From NCBI GenBank assembly GCA_937906915.1, contig CALCUU010000011.1:1-8244 (forward strand): 8,244 bases of DNA. Direction: 5' to 3'. The position numbers and the translations under genes are program-made. Position 1 is the stretch's first letter. Each line of letters starts with the position of its first letter. Below, one piece after another: positions 1 through 5,502 of this stretch. This DNA is from an uncultured Phascolarctobacterium sp. Its GTDB lineage: Bacteria > Bacillota > Negativicutes > Acidaminococcales > Acidaminococcaceae. A model generated the notes under the pieces. The model was not told the origin of the DNA and made no database searches. It saw only the letters and a program-made list of their open reading frames with translations.

Positions 1-187
1 AGTCATAAATGATGCCACGCGGAGCAAGAATTCTGGACTGACGCAAGCGATTACCATCTGCCTGCTTGGCATAGTAATCCACACGCCACAACTGCATATA
101 GGCAATACGTCCCAAAAGCACTAAAAAAAGAAAAAAGCACAGCCAAAACATTGCATATAGACGTGCCATATTACGTTTATTAAGCAT
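1..187 (-). CDS. mrdA: Penicillin-binding protein 2, N-terminal 62 codons (partial)
   Basis: This is the start of a class B penicillin-binding protein, the PBP2 transpeptidase that cross-links peptidoglycan during side-wall growth. The gene runs off the low-coordinate end, so only the first 62 residues are visible. They show a short basic cytoplasmic start, one hydrophobic anchor at about residues 9-27 (LYAMFWLCFFLFLVLLGRI), and then RILAPRGIIYD. This last motif is the conserved opening of the pedestal domain (R.I.APRG.I.DR). The catalytic SxxK domain lies outside the window. The ATG at 185-187 is preceded by a strong Shine-Dalgarno, AGGAGG, with a 6-base spacer. It starts 26 bases after the mreD stop codon, the usual mreBCD-mrdA order. 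That context supports PBP2 over a division PBP such as FtsI. Confidence 0.9.
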   Translation of the reverse strand, partial: MLNKRNMARLYAMFWLCFFLFLVLLGRIAYMQLWRVDYYAKQADGNRLRQSRILAPRGIIYD

Positions 188-213
188 GTGCTTCCTCCTT
201 CGTTACTCCAAGA

Positions 214-717
214 TCAATAAGAAATATCTTCTTCACGAACCCAGTCATAAATTTTCTTAACTAAATGAACAACGGGAACTACTAACAAAATATTCCCAAG
301 ACAATAGCCAATGGTGTCCCATGCAAAATGAGGGAACATACTCCAAAGGCCACCACTGCGGATAAGCTCTATCCACCACAGCGCAAAGCGCAACAATAAA
401 CTAAACACACCAATGGCAAACATATGGTATGTAGGGTTATCCTTAAAAACCTTCTCACGGGTAATGCCAATCAAGTAAGCCATAAACCCACGAGTTAAAA
501 TGTGAAAGCCAAAAATCTCCGGTGTTAAGGCGTCCTGCAATAAACCAATGCTCACGCCTACCAAAGTTCCAAAGCCATCTTCCTGTCTGAGCATGCAATA
601 ACCATACAAAGCCAAAAGTGGCAAATCAAAAGCTATCCAGCCAGTGTAAAAAACAGTTACCGCGCCCTGTAACATCAATAAGAACAGAAACAGGACGGGC
701 CAAATCAGTCTCCTCAT
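214..717 (-). CDS. mreD: Rod shape-determining membrane protein MreD
   Basis: MreD is the polytopic membrane partner of MreC in the elongasome, which controls rod shape. The 167-residue protein is the usual length for the family and strongly hydrophobic. It has about five likely membrane segments, including residues 5-29, 50-62, 72-86, 98-117 and 136-153. The stretch GLLQDALTPEIFGFHIL at 58-74 fits the conserved MreD pattern of a glycine-leucine run, an aspartate and then a G.H motif. MreD diverges widely between species, so position matters as much as sequence: it lies between mreC and mrdA. The ATG overlaps the mreC stop codon by four bases (ATGA), which suggests translational coupling. A GGGAGGA ribosome-binding site sits inside the last mreC codons. 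Confidence 0.93.
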   Translation of the reverse strand: MRRLIWPVLFLFLLMLQGAVTVFYTGWIAFDLPLLALYGYCMLRQEDGFGTLVGVSIGLLQDALTPEIFGFHILTRGFMAYLIGITREKVFKDNPTYHMFAIGVFSLLLRFALWWIELIRSGGLWSMFPHFAWDTIGYCLGNILLVVPVVHLVKKIYDWVREEDISY

Positions 718-1574
718 TTTGCCTGTCCTCCCTGTAATTTTCTATCAACTTTTGGTTCCGGAGTAAAGTGTGTAATAACAAGCACATGCTCTACGTCCGC
801 AACGTCAGCAGCAGGCACAACGTCAGCCTCCTGCAATAAACCTACATTACTTAAACGTACATCGGCAACAGTACCGATTAAAATATTTTCCGGATGACTA
901 CCGCTGTAACCGCTGGTTACAACAACATCCCCTTTTTTTACGCTAGCTTCACGGAAGATATGCTCCATGATAAGCTTATCCCTAATGCCGCTGCGTCCAT
1001 TAACTACGCCAATAGCTCTGGAATCGACACGCAAAATTCTCGCGCCCACCTTGCAACGTGCAGAGGTAATGAGCAGCACCTTAGCATAATCATCATAGAC
1101 CTCATCAATTACACCAATGAGCCCACTGCCATTAAGCACTGCCATTTCGCGCTTCAAACCTGCATCCTTACCAATGTTAATATACATGCTATCGTGCAAA
1201 TCGCCAAAATTACGGGCAATTACCTTCGCCGCACGAGTAGTCTGGGTTCTGTGCTGCTCCTTGTAATTAAGCAATTCACGCAGCTGCTTGTTTTCTGCGT
1301 AGATTGCAGCCATGGCAACATTGGCATTGCGCAGTTCTACATTATCTCGTTTTAATTCTTTGTTCTCACTCTGCAAAACTGTCAATGCACGCCAATAACC
1401 ACGAATGCTGTCACCGGTGTTGCCAAGGGCAACAAGTGCATTTTCTACCGGCATAACCACCGTCGCTACTGCCTTATTGATTAAAGGAAAGCGACTTTTG
1501 CCAGAGATAGCTAGGGCCAACATTGAAGAAAGAATCAACACTAACAGTGCGCAGAGCATACTCTTCTTACCCAT
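714..1574 (-). CDS. mreC: Cell shape-determining protein MreC
   Basis: MreC is a bitopic protein that links cytoplasmic MreB filaments to the periplasmic or extracellular peptidoglycan synthases, PBP2 in particular. The 286-residue product has the full family layout. There is a short basic N-terminus, one membrane anchor at about residues 6-23, and a coiled coil at about 63-105 rich in Leu, Glu and Lys (LQSENKELKRDNVELRNANV). A two-lobed beta domain follows from about 115 to 270. The second lobe carries the signature KKGDVVVTSGYSG near 213-225, followed by PENILIGTV. The ATG is 16 bases after the mreB stop codon and has an AAGG Shine-Dalgarno 7 bases upstream. The tail after residue 272 is short and charged, as is common in the family. 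Confidence 0.95.
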   Translation of the reverse strand: MGKKSMLCALLVLILSSMLALAISGKSRFPLINKAVATVVMPVENALVALGNTGDSIRGYWRALTVLQSENKELKRDNVELRNANVAMAAIYAENKQLRELLNYKEQHRTQTTRAAKVIARNFGDLHDSMYINIGKDAGLKREMAVLNGSGLIGVIDEVYDDYAKVLLITSARCKVGARILRVDSRAIGVVNGRSGIRDKLIMEHIFREASVKKGDVVVTSGYSGSHPENILIGTVADVRLSNVGLLQEADVVPAADVADVEHVLVITHFTPEPKVDRKLQGGQAK

Positions 1575-1590
1575 AGCGCTACCTTACAAT

Positions 1591-2634
1591 TTATTTAGAA
1601 GTCATAAAGCCTTTTTTGTAAACGTCAACATTTTCTACCGCAATACCAGTACCCAACGCTACGCAGTTAAGAGCTTCGTCAGATACAAATACGGGCATAC
1701 CGGTTTCTTTGGAAAGAAGTCTATCCAAATTGCGGAGCATGGAGCTACCACCGGTCATAACAATGCCTCTATCAAAAATATCCGCAGAAAGTTCGGGCGG
1801 AGTGCGTTCCAAGGTGTTACGAACTGCATCAACGATAATGCCAACAGGTTCATCTACAGCTTCGCAGACGTGGTTAGCATTTACGGTGATATTCTTGGGC
1901 AAGCCGGTTACCAAGTCACGACCACGTACTTCCATGGTGGGCGGGTTATCTACGGGCATTGCAGTACCAATTTCAATCTTAATGGTTTCCGCAGTACGCT
2001 CGCCAATGAGCAGGTTAAACATTTTGCGAATATAACGCACGATGGCAGCGTCAATAGCGTCACCACCGGTACGAACGCTTTTGCTTACAACCATACCACC
2101 CAAGGAAACAACTGCTACTTCGCAGGTGCCACCGCCAATATCTACAACCATGCTGCCGGTAGCTTCTTGTACAGGAAGACCTGCACCAATTGCCGCAGCC
2201 ATAGGTTCTTCAATCAAATATGCTTCGCGAGCGCCAGCTTCGATGGTTGCATCAATAACCGCACGTTTTTCAACTTCGGTTACACCGGAAGGTACGCCAA
2301 CCAAAATACGAGGACGCACGAAGGAACGATTGCCCATAGCCTTTTTGATAAAGTGCTTGAGCATGGATTGAGTAATTTCATAATCAGCAATAACACCGTC
2401 TTTCATAGGACGGATTGCTACGATATTACCGGGAGTACGACCAATCATACGCTTTGCTTCTGCGCCGATTGCCAGCACTTCGTTAGTATCAACTTCTACT
2501 GCTACTACGGAAGGCTCACGAATGATGATGCCTTTTCCCTTGCAATGTACCAAGGTATTAGCAGTACCCAAATCTATACCCATATCATCAGACATACTGT
2601 TAAAAAAACTAATGTTAGGAAACTTAAATCTCAT
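1591..2634 (-). CDS. mreB: Rod shape-determining protein MreB (bacterial actin homologue)
   Basis: MreB polymerises on the inner face of the membrane and guides the elongation machinery. The 347-residue product contains the actin-fold ATP-binding motifs: phosphate 1 DLGTANT at about residues 21-27, EEP at 142-144, phosphate 2 VVDIGGGT at 163-170, and the adenosine motif GIVMTGGSSML at 290-300. I place the start at the ATG at 2632-2634, not at the in-frame ATG at 2647-2649. The latter has no ribosome-binding site, and its first codons spell the GGAGGA that sits 7 bases before the inner ATG. The chosen N-terminus (MRFKFPNISFFNSM) mixes basic and aromatic residues and could form a short amphipathic membrane-binding helix. 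It is roughly eight residues longer before the first ATP motif than in the E. coli protein. The gene follows radC by 17 bases. Confidence 0.97.
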   Translation of the reverse strand: MRFKFPNISFFNSMSDDMGIDLGTANTLVHCKGKGIIIREPSVVAVEVDTNEVLAIGAEAKRMIGRTPGNIVAIRPMKDGVIADYEITQSMLKHFIKKAMGNRSFVRPRILVGVPSGVTEVEKRAVIDATIEAGAREAYLIEEPMAAAIGAGLPVQEATGSMVVDIGGGTCEVAVVSLGGMVVSKSVRTGGDAIDAAIVRYIRKMFNLLIGERTAETIKIEIGTAMPVDNPPTMEVRGRDLVTGLPKNITVNANHVCEAVDEPVGIIVDAVRNTLERTPPELSADIFDRGIVMTGGSSMLRNLDRLLSKETGMPVFVSDEALNCVALGTGIAVENVDVYKKGFMTSK

Positions 2635-2640
2635 TTTGTT

Positions 2641-2647
2641 TTCCTCC
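2641..2647 (-). promoter_or_regulatory. Ribosome-binding site that decides the mreB start
   Basis: On the minus strand this reads GGAGGAA and ends 6 bases before the ATG at 2632-2634 (7 bases when counted from the GGAGGA core). It is a near-perfect Shine-Dalgarno sequence. It overlaps the first codons of the longer frame that begins at 2649, so the upstream ATG is very unlikely to be the real start. Confidence 0.85.
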
Positions 2648-2651
2648 ATAA

Positions 2652-3338
2652 CTATAATGCTTCATTCTCTAGAAAACTATAATAATTGCCATCGCCAATT
2701 ATTATATGGTCCACAAGCGGAATTCCCAGCACCTTGCCGGAACGCACCAACATACTCGTAAGCTCCCTATCCTCCAAACTGGGGCTAGGCTCACCGGACG
2801 GATGATTATGAGCAACCATAATTGCCGCCGCGTGCTGCAAAAGAGCAGGCACAAAAACCTCACGAGGGTGTACGATTGAATTGCTTAAAGAACCTTCGGA
2901 TACTACTTCTGTTCCAATAACCTTGTTCTTGCTGTTAAGCAAGACCACTACAAACTGTTCTTTAATTGCATACCGCAAGCGTGGCATCAAAAACTCTGCT
3001 GCATCTCGCGGACAGCTTAAATGTATTTTTTCAAGGGGCTTGGCAGAAGCAATGCGCCTGCCAATTTCCAGAGCCGCCAAAACAGTTGCTGCCTTAGCCT
3101 GCCCCAACCCTTTTATATTCGTAAGTTCAGTTAAACGGGTAATGCCTGCCAAGCGTTTATACAAACCGCCATTATCAGCAAGCTCACTCCCAATGTCAAG
3201 AGCTGATTTCTCAGCTGTACCTGTACGCAACAAAATGGCGAGCAGTTCAGCATCAGTTAACGCTGTCACTCCTCGTTCTGCCATTTTTTCGCGGGGTCTA
3301 TCACTAACAGGAATTTCCTTGATAGCCTTAATGTGCAA
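2652..3338 (-). CDS. radC: RadC family JAB-domain protein
   Basis: This is a RadC/UPF0758 family protein. Despite the name, a DNA-repair role is not established, and the fold suggests a metal-dependent hydrolase. The 228-residue length is normal for the family. The N-terminal part (about 1-100) is helical, with a helix-hairpin-helix-like segment around LTNIKGLGQAKA at 72-83. The C-terminal JAB/MPN domain carries the zinc-site signature AHNHPSGEPSPS at 176-187, with the metal-ligand aspartate at 190. The start is a TTG at 3336-3338 directly abutting the maf stop codon. An AGGAG inside the last maf codons lies 8 bases upstream and supports it, and the next Met (residue 19) falls inside the conserved N-terminal region (RPREKMAERG). 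Translation is probably coupled to maf. A radC gene just before mreB is a common arrangement in Bacillota and other bacteria. Confidence 0.95.
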   Translation of the reverse strand: MHIKAIKEIPVSDRPREKMAERGVTALTDAELLAILLRTGTAEKSALDIGSELADNGGLYKRLAGITRLTELTNIKGLGQAKAATVLAALEIGRRIASAKPLEKIHLSCPRDAAEFLMPRLRYAIKEQFVVVLLNSKNKVIGTEVVSEGSLSNSIVHPREVFVPALLQHAAAIMVAHNHPSGEPSPSLEDRELTSMLVRSGKVLGIPLVDHIIIGDGNYYSFLENEAL

Positions 3339-3902
3339 TTAGCGCACTCCTAGTTTTGCCAATATTAACTGCGTACGTGTAAGCGGCAACCCTACTACGT
3401 TGTTATAGCAACCGTCAATCTTTTCGACTAAAACGGCGCCTCTCCCTTGGATACCATAAGCTCCGGCTTTATCAAGGGGTTCGCCGGTGGCAACGTACTG
3501 TTTTATTTCTTCTTCGGTCAGGTCGCGGAACACTACTTTTGTTTCGCAAACCTCTGCAAGCATTTCGCCTGCGTAGCTAATAGCAATACCGGTTAAAACC
3601 TTGTGAGCTTTACCGGAAAGCTGTGTTAGCATTTTTACGGCGTCCTCTTCATTTTGAGGCTTGCCTAAAATTATACCTTCTGCGACTACCACCGTATCAG
3701 CAGCAATCACAGGCAAGTTATCGCCTTTAATTTTTACTACAGCCTTACATTTACCAATGGCATTGGCAAGGACAACGTCCTCTGCCTGTACCGCCGCACC
3801 GCTTACCTCGTCAAAATCTGCGGGGCAAACCTCTGCGTCGATGCCTATTTGCTGTAATAACGCCAAACGGCGGGGAGAAGCAGATGCTAAAATAACCTGC
3901 AT
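3339..3902 (-). CDS. maf: Maf family nucleoside triphosphate pyrophosphatase
   Basis: Maf proteins hydrolyse dTTP, UTP and some modified nucleotides to monophosphates and pyrophosphate. They are thought to clean the nucleotide pool and have been linked to septum control. The 187-residue product is full length. It opens with the signature ILASASPRR at residues 4-12. AADTVV at 67-72 contains the probable catalytic aspartate 69, GKP follows at 80-82, and the C-terminal part has AGAYGIQGRG at 147-156 and NNVVGLPL at 167-174. The pattern fits the dTTP/UTP (YhdE-type) branch better than the 7-methyl-GTP branch, but I infer that from motifs only. An AGGAG lies 6 bases before the ATG. The upstream gene ends 12 bases away and radC starts at the very next base. 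Confidence 0.95.
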   Translation of the reverse strand: MQVILASASPRRLALLQQIGIDAEVCPADFDEVSGAAVQAEDVVLANAIGKCKAVVKIKGDNLPVIAADTVVVAEGIILGKPQNEEDAVKMLTQLSGKAHKVLTGIAISYAGEMLAEVCETKVVFRDLTEEEIKQYVATGEPLDKAGAYGIQGRGAVLVEKIDGCYNNVVGLPLTRTQLILAKLGVR

Positions 3903-3914
3903 ATTCTTCTCCTA

Positions 3915-4361
3915 TTATTCCTTAGCGGGCTCGCTAGGTTTATCGTTCAAATCAATGGTCATTTCCGCAGCTTCGATTTCTACAACTACGGGTTGTGCAC
4001 CTTCGCGAACTGCGTCACGTTTGAAAGTGCGAACGTAGGTCATTGCCATAAACAGCCACAACGCTACACCGCCAACCATGAACCACAGAGGATCCATATA
4101 AAAGAAGGTAGCCAAGCTTCTACCAAATGCCAAGCCAGCCAATACACCCAAAACAGGGAAGCCATAAATAATCAGTTGGCTTTTTCTTTTTTCTAATTCT
4201 TGGTATTCAACGCCTACCACATCGCCCACTTTAGCGTTAATGGGGCACCAGCAGTCCAAATATTTAGGAATACCGGTAACGGTAGTTTTAGTTCTATCAA
4301 CTTTAACTTCAGCACGTTCACCATGCTTTTTTATCAAAAGACCTTTAATCTCAGCAGCCAT
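3915..4361 (-). CDS. RseC/MucC-like membrane protein
   Basis: This 148-residue protein resembles the RseC/MucC family, whose members act in SoxR reduction and sigma-E control in proteobacteria. That function cannot be transferred here. The layout matches the family. A soluble beta-rich N-terminus (about 1-55) has the conserved ending VGDVVGVEYQ, and a cysteine pair sits at 37 and 39 (DCWCP). Two membrane segments lie at about 64-81 and 92-110, joined by a short loop, and a charged cytoplasmic tail follows. Typical RseC proteins carry about four cysteines in this region, so only part of the cluster remains. I chose the ATG at 4359-4361, 7 bases after an AGAGG. A TTG just before it is less likely. 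The gene begins 15 bases after the 96-residue gene and ends 12 bases before maf. No Rsx/Rnf genes or sigma factor are visible nearby. Confidence 0.65.
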   Translation of the reverse strand: MAAEIKGLLIKKHGERAEVKVDRTKTTVTGIPKYLDCWCPINAKVGDVVGVEYQELEKRKSQLIIYGFPVLGVLAGLAFGRSLATFFYMDPLWFMVGGVALWLFMAMTYVRTFKRDAVREGAQPVVVEIEAAEMTIDLNDKPSEPAKE

Positions 4362-4376
4362 CAATAAACCTCTTTC

Positions 4377-4667
4377 TTAATACGCTTTCATGAAAACATA
4401 CCAGTAGCCTAAGCCAAAAATTACACCATAGATTGCCAAAAATACAACGCAGCCTTGCCAGCAAATAGGATAACCAAAGTTAATATATTCGCCCAAAATA
4501 CCACGTTTGTTAAAGAAGGTGTATTTTGCACGACGTTTGAACCAGCAAGCTTTATTTACAGGGCCAATCAGTTTAGCAATGGCAAAGATATAAAAGAACG
4601 CAGCAATAAAAACATGAATTACTCTTGCACCTACGAGGGCAGGTGCTACGTGTTCAATAGCTTCCAT
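4377..4667 (-). CDS. Small two-segment membrane protein, unknown function
   Basis: I do not recognise this 96-residue protein. It has two hydrophobic stretches, about 15-35 (RVIHVFIAAFFYIFAIAKLIG) and 72-93. Between them is a basic, aromatic-rich loop (KACWFKRRAKYTFFNKRG at 39-56), and three cysteines fall at 41, 69 and 73. By the positive-inside rule the basic loop should face the cytoplasm, with both ends outside. An AAAGGAGAG ribosome-binding site about 11 bases before the ATG supports translation. The gene sits 15 bases upstream of the RseC-like gene and is probably co-transcribed with it. Its codon use looks like that of its neighbours, so I take it as a real gene and not noise. Confidence 0.75.
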   Translation of the reverse strand: MEAIEHVAPALVGARVIHVFIAAFFYIFAIAKLIGPVNKACWFKRRAKYTFFNKRGILGEYINFGYPICWQGCVVFLAIYGVIFGLGYWYVFMKAY

Positions 4668-4729
4668 CTTGTGAAATTCTCTCCTTTGTTTTCGATAGAT
4701 ATGATTAAGCTTTTCAAAAGCAAGTTAAG

Positions 4730-4750
4730 CGCAAACCAGCGTAGCTTGCG
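4730..4750 (-). other. RNA hairpin in the 89-base gap between the two membrane-protein genes
   Basis: On the minus-strand transcript, 4750-4743 (CGCAAGCT) pairs with 4737-4730 (GGTTTGCG) around a 5-base loop. The stem has eight pairs, two of them G-U. Because those two are mismatches in the opposite strand, the structure favours an RNA role on the minus strand. It begins 7 bases after the stop codon of the 167-residue gene. No U-tract follows directly, so it is more likely a weak attenuator or an mRNA-stability element than a strong terminator. The rest of the 4668-4756 gap shows only the next gene's ribosome-binding site. Confidence 0.4.
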
Positions 4751-4756
4751 TAAAAA

Positions 4757-5260
4757 TTACAGTTGGATAAATTTATCCGGCATTTGTTTGCGAAGAACTT
4801 TAATGAATTGGTCGCTAGATTTGAAAAGCAAGCCAGCCAATTTATTCTTTTTGCCTTCGGTAAATACCAGCAAACGTTGGGGATTGGGGTCCAAAGAATT
4901 GTAGCGATGGATGTAGTGACGGATTTTAGTTTTGCGGAAGAAGCTTTTTACATATTTTTGAGTAAAGCTTTCAGTACGGGTAAGGTCCACAAAATAACTA
5001 CGTCTTAAACCCAAGCCGTGGGTAATTACTTCCAAACGCATATCTTTATAAAGAATCAGGGTGTAGCCGTAAGACACGCGCCAAACCCACAAGCTTAAAA
5101 GGCACAGGTCAATGCCCCAGCCAAGATAATTGATTCTTCCTGTATCCATATAACCGGTTACTTCGTAACCAAACAACGCCAAAATTGCCAGCAGTGCTAA
5201 GCCTGCGAAAACTTTTCTGTCATTAGCAGTAGTAGATGTTTCACGATATAATTCTTCCAA
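4757..5260 (-). CDS. Membrane protein with PH-like cytoplasmic tail, unknown function
   Basis: This 167-residue protein has two membrane segments, about 17-38 and 44-63, followed by a soluble domain of about 100 residues. The beginning of that domain, YGYTLILYKDMRLEVITHGLGLRR and beyond, has the rhythm of bacterial PH-like membrane proteins: a strand, a turn, then a basic strand after the membrane hairpin. That is a resemblance and I cannot assign a family. The tail is basic (KSFFRKTKIRHYIHRY at 105-120), which would suit contact with the inner membrane surface or RNA. The start is a TTG at 5258-5260 with a strong GGAGGG 6 bases before it. The next Met (38) lies after the first membrane segment, so a later start would remove a clear feature. 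It is the first gene after the promoter near 5321. Confidence 0.8.
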   Translation of the reverse strand: MEELYRETSTTANDRKVFAGLALLAILALFGYEVTGYMDTGRINYLGWGIDLCLLSLWVWRVSYGYTLILYKDMRLEVITHGLGLRRSYFVDLTRTESFTQKYVKSFFRKTKIRHYIHRYNSLDPNPQRLLVFTEGKKNKLAGLLFKSSDQFIKVLRKQMPDKFIQL

Positions 5261-5320
5261 AATGTTCCCTCCAAGAATAACGATAAATTGCGGAAATTCG
5301 TTTCCTTCTAAATCTTATTT

Positions 5321-5349
5321 ATTATATCAAAAAAAAGATGATAAGCCTA
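5321..5349 (-). promoter_or_regulatory. Probable sigma-70-type promoter with extended -10
   Basis: On the minus strand, 5326-5321 reads TATAAT, a perfect -10 box. It is preceded by TGA at 5329-5327, which makes an extended -10 (TGnTATAAT). The spacer contains a run of eight T at 5336-5329. The -35 region at 17 bases spacing (TAGGCT) is a poor match, which an extended -10 can compensate. Transcription would begin near 5314 and give a leader of about 54 bases before the TTG start at 5260. It would drive the membrane-protein trio and probably the downstream maf-radC-mre genes. Confidence 0.6.
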
Positions 5350-5372
5350 TACCTTTTTATTCCTTATATAGT

Positions 5373-5502
5373 AAAAAAAGTAAAATCCGTAGAAGTGCCA
5401 GAAGACGAGAAACAGCGTAGCTTATACCGCGGCGTACTTTAACGTACGTCGAGCAAATAAGCTACGCTGTGACAAAGTATAACGGTACTTATATGGATTT
5501 TA
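5373..5502 (-). terminator. Possible terminator of the proBA transcript
   Basis: In the minus-strand transcript the long inverted repeat at 5502-5381 ends in GGAUUUUA. One base later comes a run of seven U (5379-5373). Hairpin plus U-tract is the shape of an intrinsic terminator. The base of the stem is A/U-rich and the stem is interrupted, so efficiency is uncertain. Position supports the call: it lies directly after proA and before the promoter of the next block. Confidence 0.5.
5381..5502. repeat. 122-bp imperfect inverted-repeat element (REPIN- or MITE-like)
   Basis: The outer eight bases are perfect inverted repeats: TAAAATCC at 5381-5388 and its complement at 5495-5502. The next 11 bases match at 8 of 11 positions (GTAGAAGTGCC against ATATAAGTACC). 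A section of 12 or 13 bases does not pair. Then a perfect 14-bp arm follows, ACAGCGTAGCTTAT at 5412-5425 against 5457-5470. Inside that is a smaller hairpin, 5430-5437 with 5444-5451, 8 bp with one G-T pair and a TTTAAC loop. Nothing in it looks protein-coding. Each end carries a TA dinucleotide, which would fit insertion at TA by an IS630/mariner-type transposase, but a palindromic end explains it equally well. The right end overlaps the proA stop codon. No second full copy is present in this window. Confidence 0.75.

Noticed and set aside
1405..2682. Long open frame of 425 codons on the plus strand, antisense to mreB and part of mreC
   Set aside because: It is the complement of strongly conserved mreB codons. 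The predicted protein is low-complexity in style (rich in Asn, Thr, His and Phe), has no recognisable domain and no good ribosome-binding site. It is a shadow frame caused by the codon choice of mreB.
3921..3938. Short inverted repeat TAGCG/CGCTA at the 3' end of the RseC-like gene, considered as a terminator
   Set aside because: It lies inside the coding sequence, the stem is only five solid pairs, and no U-tract follows. maf begins 12 bases after the gene, so termination here would make little sense.
4668..4729. Possible separate promoter before the 96-residue gene (TTGCTT or TTGAAA with TATCTA)
   Set aside because: No pair of boxes has both acceptable sequence and spacing. I see only the ribosome-binding site with confidence.
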